Source of the DNA: Misgurnus anguillicaudatus
Lineage: Eukaryota > Chordata > Actinopteri > Cypriniformes > Cobitidae
NCBI RefSeq assembly: GCF_027580225.2
Contig: NC_073358.2
Span: 13,560,001 to 13,624,000 of the forward strand
Direction: 5' to 3'
Length of the DNA: 64,000 bases
Shown here piece by piece: positions 54,780-64,000 of this stretch. Each line of letters begins with the position of its first letter. Positions within the stretch are counted from its first letter, which is position 1. The position numbers and the translations under genes were made by a program. Below the pieces are notes generated by a model. It saw nothing but the letters and a program-made list of their open reading frames with translations, was not told the DNA's origin and ran no database searches.

Positions 54780-57263
54780 TTCACTCAAAGGCTTGTATGA
54801 AGACGAAAAAGTGTTCAGTGTCCAGTTTTTCTCTTGTCTCCAAGAACAATATTGTCTTTGTGGGTCTCCTTCTGGATTCCACTCAGTCTTTTTGTTTTTC
54901 ATCTTGTAATTGTCTCTGAACATATGCGCAGTGCCCCCTTCACTGCTTGAGATCAATCATAGTCCCATTCAGATAGTATGTGTCCTCAGTCCAGTTTATG
55001 AGTTGCTCCTCTCTTTGCAACTCCAACACTTTGATGTCACACAGTTTTTGCCATTGTCTGTTTATTGCCACCTTTTATTCACGTTCTTGAATGTCAAAGG
55101 ATGAAAGCTTTCAGCCCTTCAAGGTTCAGCTTAACCCATTGCAAAATATTGCCTTTCAATTTAAAATAAAATTTATTTTGTGACCACCTTCCATCATCAG
55201 ATGAAGACTCCTCTTCATTTTGTCAAGTCTTTTTTTTATCTTTATATAATTTATCTGTGTCATTCACCTTTTAATAATTTTTCTGTCCTTTTTAATTTTT
55301 CTCTTTATTTCCACCTTTAATAACTTGGTCTATACTCTTTTTTCTCTAATTTGTTATTTCTCTTTCAAAGCTTCACCTCTGTCTTTCTGCTAGATTTTGC
55401 TTAATCCCACAATTCCCTCGAGCAATGAGAAACCTTCCCCCTCCCTTTCTTTCTCTCTCTCTCTCTCTTTATCTCTCTCTCTCTAAGCATTTCTTTGTCT
55501 GTTAATTATCTCTTCTTCTTTTTCTTTCTTTTAGTTTATATTTTTGTTTAGTTATATTTCTTCTCACACAATGCCACATCAAATGTTTCCTCATTTGAAC
55601 ATCCAATTATTCTATTTTCTAATTCTCCACACAACAATTGTTTAATCCTTATTTTTCCATTAATGTGACTGTCATAATCTTTTCTTTGCAATATAACACA
55701 CCTTATATTTTATAATTATTTCTCATTTAATCACTTCACAAACTTATTGTTTTTATTTGTCCAATTTATATATTCTCCACTCCAAATAGTTACTTAGATT
55801 TCCAATGTGTCTTTAAAATAAAATTTCCTTTATAATATTTTGTAATGTTTTGTCAAATAAAGTCAAATACCATCACGAACATCTGTCCTTTTTTGGACAA
55901 GCAATCTTTTCCTATTGAGCACAATATTTTATTTTAATCAATCATTTAAATGAATTATTTAATTTCTAGAAGTAGCTGTATACTTCACTGTAATAACTAC
56001 TATTTTTGGCTACAATACCTCAGAACCACAATGTCTTCAAATCTAATCTTTAATACCCAGCATTTATAACTGTCTCTTATAGTTTTAAACAATCATTCAC
56101 TCCTGTAACACAACACCTCTCTGTGGGCTCTGCAGAGCCACAGGAGAAAGACACACCCACTACTCACTCAGCCCCCACTCTTTCCATCTCAGACATGCTC
56201 ACACAGACTCATTATATCACAGACACATTACATTCTCACACAAATAAAATAAAACAACTCTATCTAGAATACCTGGCCAAGTTCATCTTTCCATTACACT
56301 TCCGACAACATGGAAAAGACTCACTTACACAATTTACCAATCCAACATGACAAACAAAACAAAAACAATATCTTTCATCAGCCCGGGCCTTTCAAAGCAA
56401 CAAGACAAATAACACATAGACCGTACCTGACCTACCGGATTTGAGTACTCTTCTCTCCGAACCCCAACGTGTCTGCCCCGACACGGTAACACTCAGGTTC
56501 TTCACTGCTCTTTCGCGAAACTTCTTAGGCATTTTCTCAACTTAACATTAAATCTTTATCCAAGCCACTCAATGACAAAAAATAAAACTCATTCACACAA
56601 TAAACCATCATCTGTCCTAGCACACATTCCTTTTGAAAATGAAACCCTTTATTCTTATCATTTAATCTAATAATCTTTAATTTGCCTTTTTATTCCTAAA
56701 TTTGGAAGCGTATTTGAGATTTGACCACCACCAGCCATCTCAGGTGAACAATACAATATTTTAACAAGCAAAACTGCTCATCTCTTTAGGTGGCCACCTG
56801 ATTGCATTGCCCATCGAGAAAGCCAGCTGTGGTCTCAGGTTCTGTGCTCTTTTTGATGTCCCATCTGGTGTCAATTGTTTTTACCAAACCTTAAATTTCA
56901 AATGTATGTTTGATAACCTATAAACCAAATTGTTAACCCAACCATTTTTCAGTAATAACCAATTAGCATTTATGACAAACCCTTTATTTATTTGGGCTCT
57001 ATTTATTTTATTTATTTATTTATTTATTTAGGGCTCATTCTTCCACACTCTAACACATTAGTCATTCACCCTACACTCACAGGACAGCAATTACACCCCC
57101 CTTAACAGCCTGCAGAGACTGCCCAAGGGAAACTCTCTCCCTGCTTACCAGATGCAAGTTCACATTTCTCTCACACACTGCAGCTGCATACATACACACT
57201 CAAACACAAACATTAAATAATTAAACAATCGTTAATCCACTTCCCCGACATAACGATTTAAAC
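54780..57263 (-). other. Provirus interior, right part, with a possible small exon
   Basis: No retroviral domain was recognised. On the minus strand an ATG at 56,532 opens a basic frame (MPKKFRERAVKNLSVTV) for 32 codons, reaching a donor-like CCG|GTAGG at 56,436. A (TTTA)n run is at 56,985-57,035 and a (CT)n run near 55,450-55,490. The plus-strand frame at 56,123-56,350 is unassigned. Confidence 0.4.
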
Positions 57264-57574
57264 TTTTACGTGTCCTTTTTTACATTAACCAAATAAACAA
57301 TCGTTCATCCACTTCCCCGACAGATTCATGCATGCATGCCTTAGTTAGATTGTACCCTTGAAATCAAAACCCAGTTCACATATATGGTTCTTAAATTTAG
57401 AAGAGCTTAAATTTCTCACCACTTGGAGCAAATTCTGGCAAACAACACAAACCTAATAAATAAGCAAAAGTGCTTACCTTTAGTATATGGCCATATGCTG
57501 TTTGTGTTGCTCGTCAGGTTCGCCCAGGTGGTGCGACTGTCCAGCTCTTTTCTATCCTGGGTTTCGGCACCAAA
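57264..57574 (-). other. Leader and tRNA-Phe primer site, copy B
   Basis: 57,555-57,572 is the primer-site complement with one change (TCCTGGG for TCCCGGG). The leader matches copy A nearly base for base and ends in the same 'ttttacgtgtcc' block. Confidence 0.8.
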
Positions 57575-58066
57575 TGTTGTGGTTTTCCTTTTCCTCAAAT
57601 GAAACAATCTTCAGTCTTAGGTTTTGATTTTAAGAGATAGACTTTTATTTTCCGATCAAATAAAAAGCGAGTCCGCCCTGGTGAATCCTCCCAGAACCAG
57701 AGTGTTCCTCCAAAGTCAGTCTGACTCTCTGAGCCATGGCTTGGCAAAAATATAGGCCTTGGTTCACTCCCCTCCATGTTCAAAACAACATGTTGCTGTT
57801 CAGGCTTGTAATTTGAAGAACCACATGACATTCCTCAGACCAGTGTCTCGGTCCCATGACCTATTTGACTCTAGGCTATTCATTATACTCTGAGACCCTC
57901 TGTGACCTTTGACATGAAACTATGTGTATATACACAGCTGGGTTGCAATAGCAATCCCATGGCAAACTCCTGACACACACACACAGCATAACTCACACAC
58001 ACACTGCATTTGATTATAATGATAAATTCACATTTATGTAGATTGGGATTAAAATAAATTTCTTCA
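57575..58066 (-). repeat. LTR copy B (5' LTR of the provirus)
   Basis: 492 bp, TG...CA on the minus strand, about 99% like copy A. Followed on the plus strand by AATG. Confidence 0.85.
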
Positions 58067-58158
58067 AATGAAGTATTTGATTCCCTATCAATCAAGAATA
58101 TTTTGATTCCCAGACATCTTTTGTTTAGGTCTACAATTTTGTCTTTACATTATTTGTA

Positions 58159-58325
58159 ATAGAGCTGCATGATTCATGCTAAAATGTGAATGAGGATTTT
58201 TCTCCATGGGAATTGAGATCCCGATTCTCTCACCCGATTCCCTTTTTGTTTGTTTTTTTAAAAACATTTATTATGCAATTTAAAATGTGTTAACTGTTGA
58301 ATAGCACCTGTGCTTTTTGTACTAT
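58159..58325. repeat. Fragment of a dispersed 'GCTGCATGATTC' repeat
   Basis: AGAGCTGCATGATTCATGCT followed by GAGATCCCGATTCTCTC resembles the ends of common fish hAT-derived repeats. The other end was not found. Confidence 0.4.
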
Positions 58326-58361
58326 CAAACTGGCCAACCTTATAACTTTAAAAACACTTAA

Positions 58362-58730
58362 AGGCTCTCTAAGCGAATCTGCGAGACGTTAGTTATTGTT
58401 GACGTTTGAAAGTGTTTTCAAACAGACGGAGCGTAGCTAACTCCTCCTCCTCCCCCTCCCCCTCCCTTCCGTGCTTTCATGAACGCGCCCAACCCCCACC
58501 CCCAAATCCTTTTTGTCGTTTATTGGCTGGAATACTTTGTTTTGTTATGCGATGCTAGGTTTGTCCACTTGTTGATATTGCCGTTTGTGAAGCCTGGGCT
58601 GTCTACAGAGATCGCGTTTTTTTACAGTTTGATCAGCGGACAGGCAGCAAGCAGATAGTGAGGAGATGTTTCCGGTATGTAACAAAAAATGTTTTATGGT
58701 CTAAAACGCTTCAATTCGCTTAGAGCGCCT
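58362..58730. mobile_element. TTAA-flanked MITE
   Basis: AGGCTCTCTAAGCGAAT and the complement of ATTCGCTTAGAGCGCCT form 17-bp inverted ends with one mismatch, each next to TTAA. TTAA duplications are used by piggyBac and Kolobok transposons; which one mobilised this 369-bp element is not decidable here. Confidence 0.8.
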
Positions 58731-58734
58731 TTAA

Positions 58735-59248
58735 CCTTTAAAAGATGATCAACATTTTGAGGCATCAGAGAGAAACGCAGATATGTTATAATGTTCCCCT
58801 CGTGCTAAAAACCTTTTCTAATGGGAACTTATGGTGGTGACACAGAGGCCGTTTCACAATCTGAAGGCTGCAGCCTCTGGATGTCGCATTTGTAAGCTGC
58901 GCATCATAAAGACTGTCTAATTTCAAAATATTAACAATTAACGTTATAAAGTTGACTACTATATAGTTAATCATAAATTGTTGTAGTATGTTTATGACTT
59001 GCGAATGTAATGCTTCTTTAACTCAATTGAATTCGAAGCCTGCATATGCAACCTCTGGAGGCTGCAGCCTTCCGATTTAGAAACGTACGGAGGTAACTAA
59101 TTTCCTTGCCTTCTTTTGGAACCAATATTGTTGCAGTGGTCGACACCAGGGGCCCTTTTCAGAAAGATGGTTAAGTGCAAACTCTGAGTTTGTTAGCCCT
59201 AAATTAAAGGGAAACCCTGACAGGGTGTCCACGGGGTTTTAAAAAGTG
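58735..59248. other. Unassigned, with a short inverted CTGCAGCCT pair
   Basis: 'gaaggctgcagcctctgg' at 58,862 and 'ggaggctgcagccttcc' at 59,057 are palindromic blocks about 195 bp apart that may be the ends of a small element. At 59,220 a repeat beginning CAGGGTGTCCACGGGG starts and is then interrupted by the hAT element. Confidence 0.4.
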
Positions 59249-59256
59249 TTAAAAAG

Positions 59257-61177
59257 TAGGGATGAGTATTGTTTGGGGTTTTTTCGATACTGGTGCCAAA
59301 TCGATACTTTTAAAACGGTTCCGGTGCCTAAACGGTGCCTAAAGCGATACTTTGAAAAAAGAGTCACAAAAAGATGGTAGATGAAAGTACAGCATAAAAC
59401 ACAATGAAAATTCTTATCTGTTTGTCATAATTTGTTTATTAATGATTTGCCTAAAGCACCATCATCTTTTAAGACCTGCATTCTTGATTTCTTCTTTATA
59501 AGATTTTTGATTTGTGAATTAAATAAAATCTTCTCAACAATCCACTTTGAGCTCAGAAAAATGTTCTATGATTGGTTGTTAATAATCTGTTCAATGATTG
59601 GTTAAAGCCTACGTGGCTGCCGCTCACAAAAAGATAAAGAGTTCTAATCGAAAGTGATCCTCCCTATTGTCCATTGTCTGCTACTGTATGTATTTACTGT
59701 TTACTCCTAACTGTTATTGTGAAGCATCCTTGAGCTATGGAAAGGCGCTATATAAATTAAACTTATTATTATTATTATTATTATTATTATTCCCTTCGAA
59801 GATCAGATCTCTTGAACTCTAGAGAAGTTGCGCAATCATAGTGTGGCTAATTAAACACACTTGGCAAATAGAGCAATAAAATACAGCGTCTTTTTCTTTT
59901 TATTTGGATCGACTGTTCATGTGACATCCTCTTCGTGAAGTGCCTTGACGCAAAACGGCATTTGGCATTCACCCCAAATATTTTCTCGGCTTGTGAAACC
60001 ATTCACGTTTTGACGCTTTCTGCTTGTCTCCGATGAACTTGACACCCGTGACTGCCGCGGTCCATTTCAGGCCGATATCAGCTGAAGTACTAATAAAAAC
60101 ATTAGTGAGGTAATACGTTTTAGCAAATTCTCTGAAGAAATGTTACCATATTAGCAAAATAAGCTGCCGTCAGATCAATTGCGGCATTCATGCGCTCCTC
60201 TGAGGATCTCATTTTCCAAATTGTTCTTTTAAGTCAGAATATAAAAATAACCTGGACATAACGTTATGTTCTTACAAAATTTGTTCGAATTGTATTATTA
60301 GGGATGTGCAGATGAGGATTTTTTCACATTTTAAACTAATTAAACACAGCGCATATTTTAAATGAAAATGTATTTGGCAAAGTTCAAAAGTTGGCTACAT
60401 TTAATCTTTAACATTAGATTATTTAATATTTCCATGTATTAATAAAATATTTTTTAAAATGTTTGTTCATTATTACCTTTGACGAAAAACTCAACTCTAA
60501 ATAAATAAAATAGTAGCTCCAATTACAAACTTGCTTATATTGCTTGTTTATTAATAAAACGAATTCAACGGATGGTATCTGCGTTAAAACACAAACAAAT
60601 GTAAGATTTAATTGACATAATTTTTCATTACTACGAATGCTTATTTGTTCATTTTTTTTATTAAAACAGAACAACAATAAATTAGTAAAATGACTCGCTT
60701 ATATTAAACAAAACATTTAACAAAAACGAATAGACGGAAAACAATTTACCCGCCCTATAACATAAATAAATCTAAAGATCCTTAGATTTTTCAAAACACA
60801 TGATTGGTTTACATTTTTTTATCAATATAAAACTACAATAATGTAAAATTTGAACAAACTCACCTAAGTTAAGCAAAGAAATCAAACTTGAATCCTATGT
60901 ATAATCAAAGCTTTCCGACTTTCACATTCACGTGAATTTTGTAAGTCAGGAAATTATTTACACCATATGAGTGCAGTATAATTAAACTAGCGATTGTGCT
61001 GTGCTTGTGTGATTATGCTTTTTGTGTTACAGAGAGCAAAATGCTTCAGTCAACTGTTCATGCATTAAAGAGGCACCGAAATGAGGCACCGAAATCTGTG
61101 TTCTGATTCGGTCCGGTAGGTACCGCCCATATAGGTTCCGGTGCCATAATGGCACCGCGTTTCGGTACCCAACCCTA
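59257..61177. mobile_element. hAT-type element, third, non-autonomous
   Basis: Starts TAGGGATGAGTATTG, ends GGTACCCAACCCTA; flanked by TTAAAAAG (59,249-59,256 and 61,178-61,185). Subterminal sequence is rich in CGATAC and GGTGCC motifs. No transposase is left. It interrupts the CAGGGTGTCCACGGGG repeat. Confidence 0.88.
59640..59791 (+). repeat. LINE/SINE-type 3' tail inside the hAT element
   Basis: 'cttgagctatggaaaggcgctatataaattaaac' followed by an (ATT)n run is typical of retroposon tails mobilised by L2-type LINEs. Confidence 0.6.
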
Positions 61178-61528
61178 TTAAAAAGTGATACATCAAAACT
61201 GTCAAATTTAAGGCCATTAAAAGTGTTACATTTTGCTTAGAGGTATTATTTTTTTCCAAATTAGGTATTATTTTTTCAGACTATCAGGTGTTCTATTCTG
61301 ATTGAAATTCTATCTGCATTCGCGTTAGTTCGTTTAAATATGGGCTTTAGCATATCTGGGCACATAATCAAAGATATTTCGTCTCTGTGATGTGATCAAG
61401 GCCTAGAGTGGAGCCAAATCACGTTCCTCTCTCCACTGTGAGTGTTCTGAAATCACTACGCACCGGATCCACTCTGGGTTTTCTGATTGTATCACGTTAA
61501 GCTGAGGTAAAACTTTATTTCAGCTAGC

Positions 61529-61673
61529 ATGGTCAAACTTATAATGCAGAAAGGCTCCGATGTTTTGAAGATCGATAAAGGTGTAAAAGACCAATGGAGA
61601 TTGACTTGGCTTAGCGAAATGATGAAGATTGGCAAGCCTTTCAGTTCGTGGACTAAGAAACCCAAACAGCCAG
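61529..61673 (+). other. Exon-like open segment, 48 codons
   Basis: After a possible acceptor TTTATTTCAG, an ATG opens MVKLIMQKGSDVLKIDKGVK then WRLTWLSEMMKIGKPFSSWT, ending at CAG|GTAACT (61,673). The W-L-x(n)-W pattern recalls short first exons of hAT-type transposases in fish repeats. Family not established. Confidence 0.35.
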
Positions 61674-61679
61674 GTAACT

Positions 61680-63015
61680 TGCGTGTCTGCACAGTATGAC
61701 TACGTTAGGGGTCCTGTATTTTGGGGGTAAATGATTTCTCACGTACGTGATCATCCGCGTCAAGTTTTTTAATGCTATGCTGATCTAGCCAGTGGCTGAT
61801 ACAACAGGTTTGTTAAACTCGTGGGTAAACTTCATGTGGCGCCACAAGAACCAAGAGGCAGATGACATCCAAATCCTGTGAGAGCGATTGACGAGGAATC
61901 ATAAGAAGAGACTGCTTCCAAAATGTTCTCGCGTGATTTTGATTTAATCCACCTGTCGGTTCTTGCAGTTGCATTTGCGTGTGGTCACAAAAACGTAACA
62001 TTTGTACATATATTTAAGCACCGCAGTTTATAAACAAGTGATTTTAAGCCATTCAAACACAAACAGTGCTAAATGCGTCCGCTGTTTCGGTGTCAGAGGA
62101 TCACGCAAGCCGGGCATTTGTTTCTCATTGAGTTTGTGTTGAGTAATTTTGCCGCTTTATTGGCCTTAAATAACACATATGCCTAAAAAATCCCGTCTTT
62201 GCAAATATCCTCATATAAACACGACCATTTAGGTCTTAGGAGAAAGTAAACAGCAGAAAAATTGCACATAAAATAGCGCTGCCTCTATTGTAACATAATA
62301 TTTTCTTGATAAAGGTACAGTCAATTTACAACTTTATAACTACGGTTACAGGCATCCTGTGCGAATTTGTACACGAGTTTGACTCGAGTTACTCGTTCAG
62401 GGTTTATATTCATACATAACGTATTATAGCTGTGACTGTAAGCTGTTTTGTGAACAGAACAGACCCTGGATTATTCGTTTACTGAATAATATGATATGAA
62501 AAAGTTGTATTTGTTCACATTAGTAAATGCATTATATAACATTAACAAACAATGAAAAATATAGAGTATATAAGCATTAATTAATTCTTGTTTATGTCAT
62601 TACAGTAATTGACGGTAGTTCATGGGGCATTCACTAATGTTAAGAGTTTCAACTTTTTATTTAAATTATTAGTAAATGCTAAAATAAATACATTTACAAT
62701 TAATAAATAATTAATAAAAGATTCATTAAAGGTGTTGATATTCATGTTTTCTTTTTATATAGTGAGTTATTTAGCTGTTTCGCTGTTTATCTGAAATGCC
62801 CTGCAAACTACAGCTACACTGAAAAAAATGGACTTAGTGGGTCTTTGAATTTAAATAAAATAAACATGTATATGCAACACAAAATATTTATATTCCTTGT
62901 GTAAACATAATTTAATTGATTAGGATGAAAATGTTTTGTTTGTTTGTAAAATGAACACATTATTCTCACATTGATTAAAATTGATTGAATTGAATACTTA
63001 ATGCAATAAAATTGA
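61680..63015. other. Unassigned AT-rich sequence
   Basis: No gene or repeat end recognised apart from short poly-A/T runs. Confidence 0.45.
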
Positions 63016-63028
63016 GTTTGCATACAAA

Positions 63029-63125
63029 ATGGCACCTCCTGAGCAGAAGGTGGCAGTAACGCTCAATGAAAAGGACGTCAACTGCCATAAAAGAAGAATA
63101 AACATCGTTTGTTTTGGGCGCCAAA
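63029..63125 (+). promoter_or_regulatory. Possible promoter / 5' UTR with a CTCF-like box
   Basis: CAGAAGGTGGCAGTAACGC resembles both the CTCF core and a GGTGGC-containing repeat often seen near fish gene starts, followed by 'ctgccataaaagaagaa'. It precedes the exon candidate at 63,126. Confidence 0.35.
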
Positions 63126-63178
63126 ATGAGCAGCAGTCAGTCAGAAGAACTCTCTCAGACGGACACCACGTTATTAAA
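63126..63178 (+). CDS. First coding exon candidate of a host gene
   Basis: ATG in an AAAATGA context opens MSSSQSEELSQTDTTLLK and reaches a consensus donor AA|GTAAGT at 63,178/63,179. Length 53 nt leaves phase 2. The candidate second exon at 63,898 continues the frame. The gene would extend past the window. No family recognised; this is the best host-gene candidate here. Confidence 0.45.
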
Positions 63179-63897
63179 GTAAGTTCTATTATTTATTTAT
63201 GTTCACTTTATACGTGATACATCTTCACTAGATAGACAGTTTTTTACAATATGTAGCCATTGCAATGACTTGTAGTAAAAATTAGTTTGGAGGAGGTTGG
63301 TGGAGTAAGTTAACGTTACAGTCAGGCTCATAAAACAGCGTTTTAAAAATGTCAGCTGTATAACGTTATTTCACGTTTGGTAGTTTTATCCGAGTTGAAA
63401 ACTGTCAGCTTTAAGTTGACTTTTGAGGCACTTTTTACTCAGCTGTTCTATGGAAACGTATCAGGACAAATAAAACGCTAACCAAACGTTATTCTGTCCA
63501 GAGTAACGTTATCCATGTAAGTAATTTACCAGATAATATCAATTGACTACATTAATAATGACATTGCGTATTAAACAAACTGTCTGCTTAATCAGATTAT
63601 CAGACCCGCGTCAGTTATTCGTGACTTCGCTACGCCACGAGCAACACTTGATTCTATTAGAAAAAGCTTTTTTAAATGTCTCGCGTGACGTCTTTTATAT
63701 TAACTGAAAAAAATTGCTTTATAGTGCCACACCTTAAAGCTGACGTTTTCAGAAGAGAACCTTGTTGTTTTAGGATCTAATTTTGTCCAAATTTTGTATG
63801 ACTGATATAATACTTATTTCATTATTGCTCTGTGTATGTGTGACCTTCATCATTTGAGGTTATGTTTGATTTCACCTCTTAATATTTCCTCTTATAG

Positions 63898-63930
63898 GTC
63901 CATCATCCTTGCACACACTCAAAAGCATTG
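63898..63930 (+). CDS. Second coding exon candidate
   Basis: TTTCCTCTTATAG|GTCC acceptor and CATTG|GTAAGT donor bound 33 nt. Joined in phase to 63,178, this exon adds residues beginning with SIILAHTQKH and stays open. Small, so the call depends on the splice signals. Confidence 0.4.
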
Positions 63931-64000
63931 GTAAGTCATTTCTATTACTTTTGTACTGCTGTTAGGAGCTATATCTTATTTTTGTAACTAATATACATGT

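Larger units (their letters stand above)
48597..58066 (-). mobile_element. Minus-strand LTR provirus, non-autonomous, rearranged
   Basis: The right boundary is the LTR start TGAAGAA at 58,066; the left boundary is the LTR end CCACAACA at 48,597. Both are flanked by AATG (48,593-48,596 and 58,067-58,070), a 4-bp target duplication. On the minus strand the order is LTR, tRNA-Phe primer site, leader, ~7.8 kb interior, LTR, primer site, leader, and the last 47 bp of another LTR. No gag, protease, RT or integrase motif was found in the interior. The two LTR-leader blocks are about 99% alike by eye. Confidence 0.75.

Noticed and set aside
49441..57263. Hidden gag/pol in the minus-strand provirus
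   Set aside because: No zinc knuckle, DTG, YxDD or DDE block could be read in any frame; only short uncharacterised frames exist.

Overview
This window looks like teleost fish nuclear DNA, most likely cyprinid. It is AT-rich, has no bacterial gene organisation, and is built almost entirely from vertebrate or fish mobile elements: Tc1/mariner, several hAT-type elements, L2/Rex-like LINEs, a Gmr1-type Ty3/gypsy element and two endogenous retrovirus-like proviruses. Only the right edge (63.1-63.9 kb) looks like the start of an ordinary host gene; no tRNA, rRNA or CRISPR array was seen. All assignments rest on reading motifs by eye.

Layout. 1-11,920: six head-to-tail copies of a ~2 kb unit. Each full unit carries six boxes fitting the CTCF core consensus plus several YY1-like ATGGC boxes. 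11,905-12,234: five copies of a short hairpin repeat related to the unit junction. 12.2-17.0 kb: LINE fragments split by a hAT-type element (13,225-15,919, 8-bp duplication CTAGGCAT), which itself holds a Tc1 element. 17.0-24.3 kb: dispersed repeats, microsatellites and weak exon candidates. 24,284-24,830: a 39-bp minisatellite. 25,003-38,782: a minus-strand LINE split by a plus-strand provirus (25,848-36,972, 4-bp duplication ATAT). 38,783-47,110: a dispersed repeat split by a second Tc1 copy, itself split by an intact Gmr1-type retrotransposon (40,484-46,552, 5-bp duplication GGCCA). 47,240-48,290: a 129-bp satellite. 48,597-58,066: a minus-strand, apparently non-autonomous LTR provirus (4-bp duplication AATG) that holds a hAT element and an inverted older LTR. 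58.1-61.2 kb: a TTAA-flanked MITE and a third hAT element with an exact 8-bp duplication. 61.5-63.9 kb: exon-like segments.

Most notable content. The plus-strand provirus has nearly identical LTRs, yet its pol is badly decayed. Between protease and reverse transcriptase it carries a segment with two H-x-[T/S] motifs resembling a 2H phosphoesterase. After integrase it carries a broken macro domain of the OARD1/TARG1 type. Both are unusual cargo for a retrovirus. Its leader holds four perfect 15-bp palindromes, a tRNA-Trp-type primer site with a 3-nt insertion and a strong splice donor. Gag and pro share one frame, separated by a single UGA.
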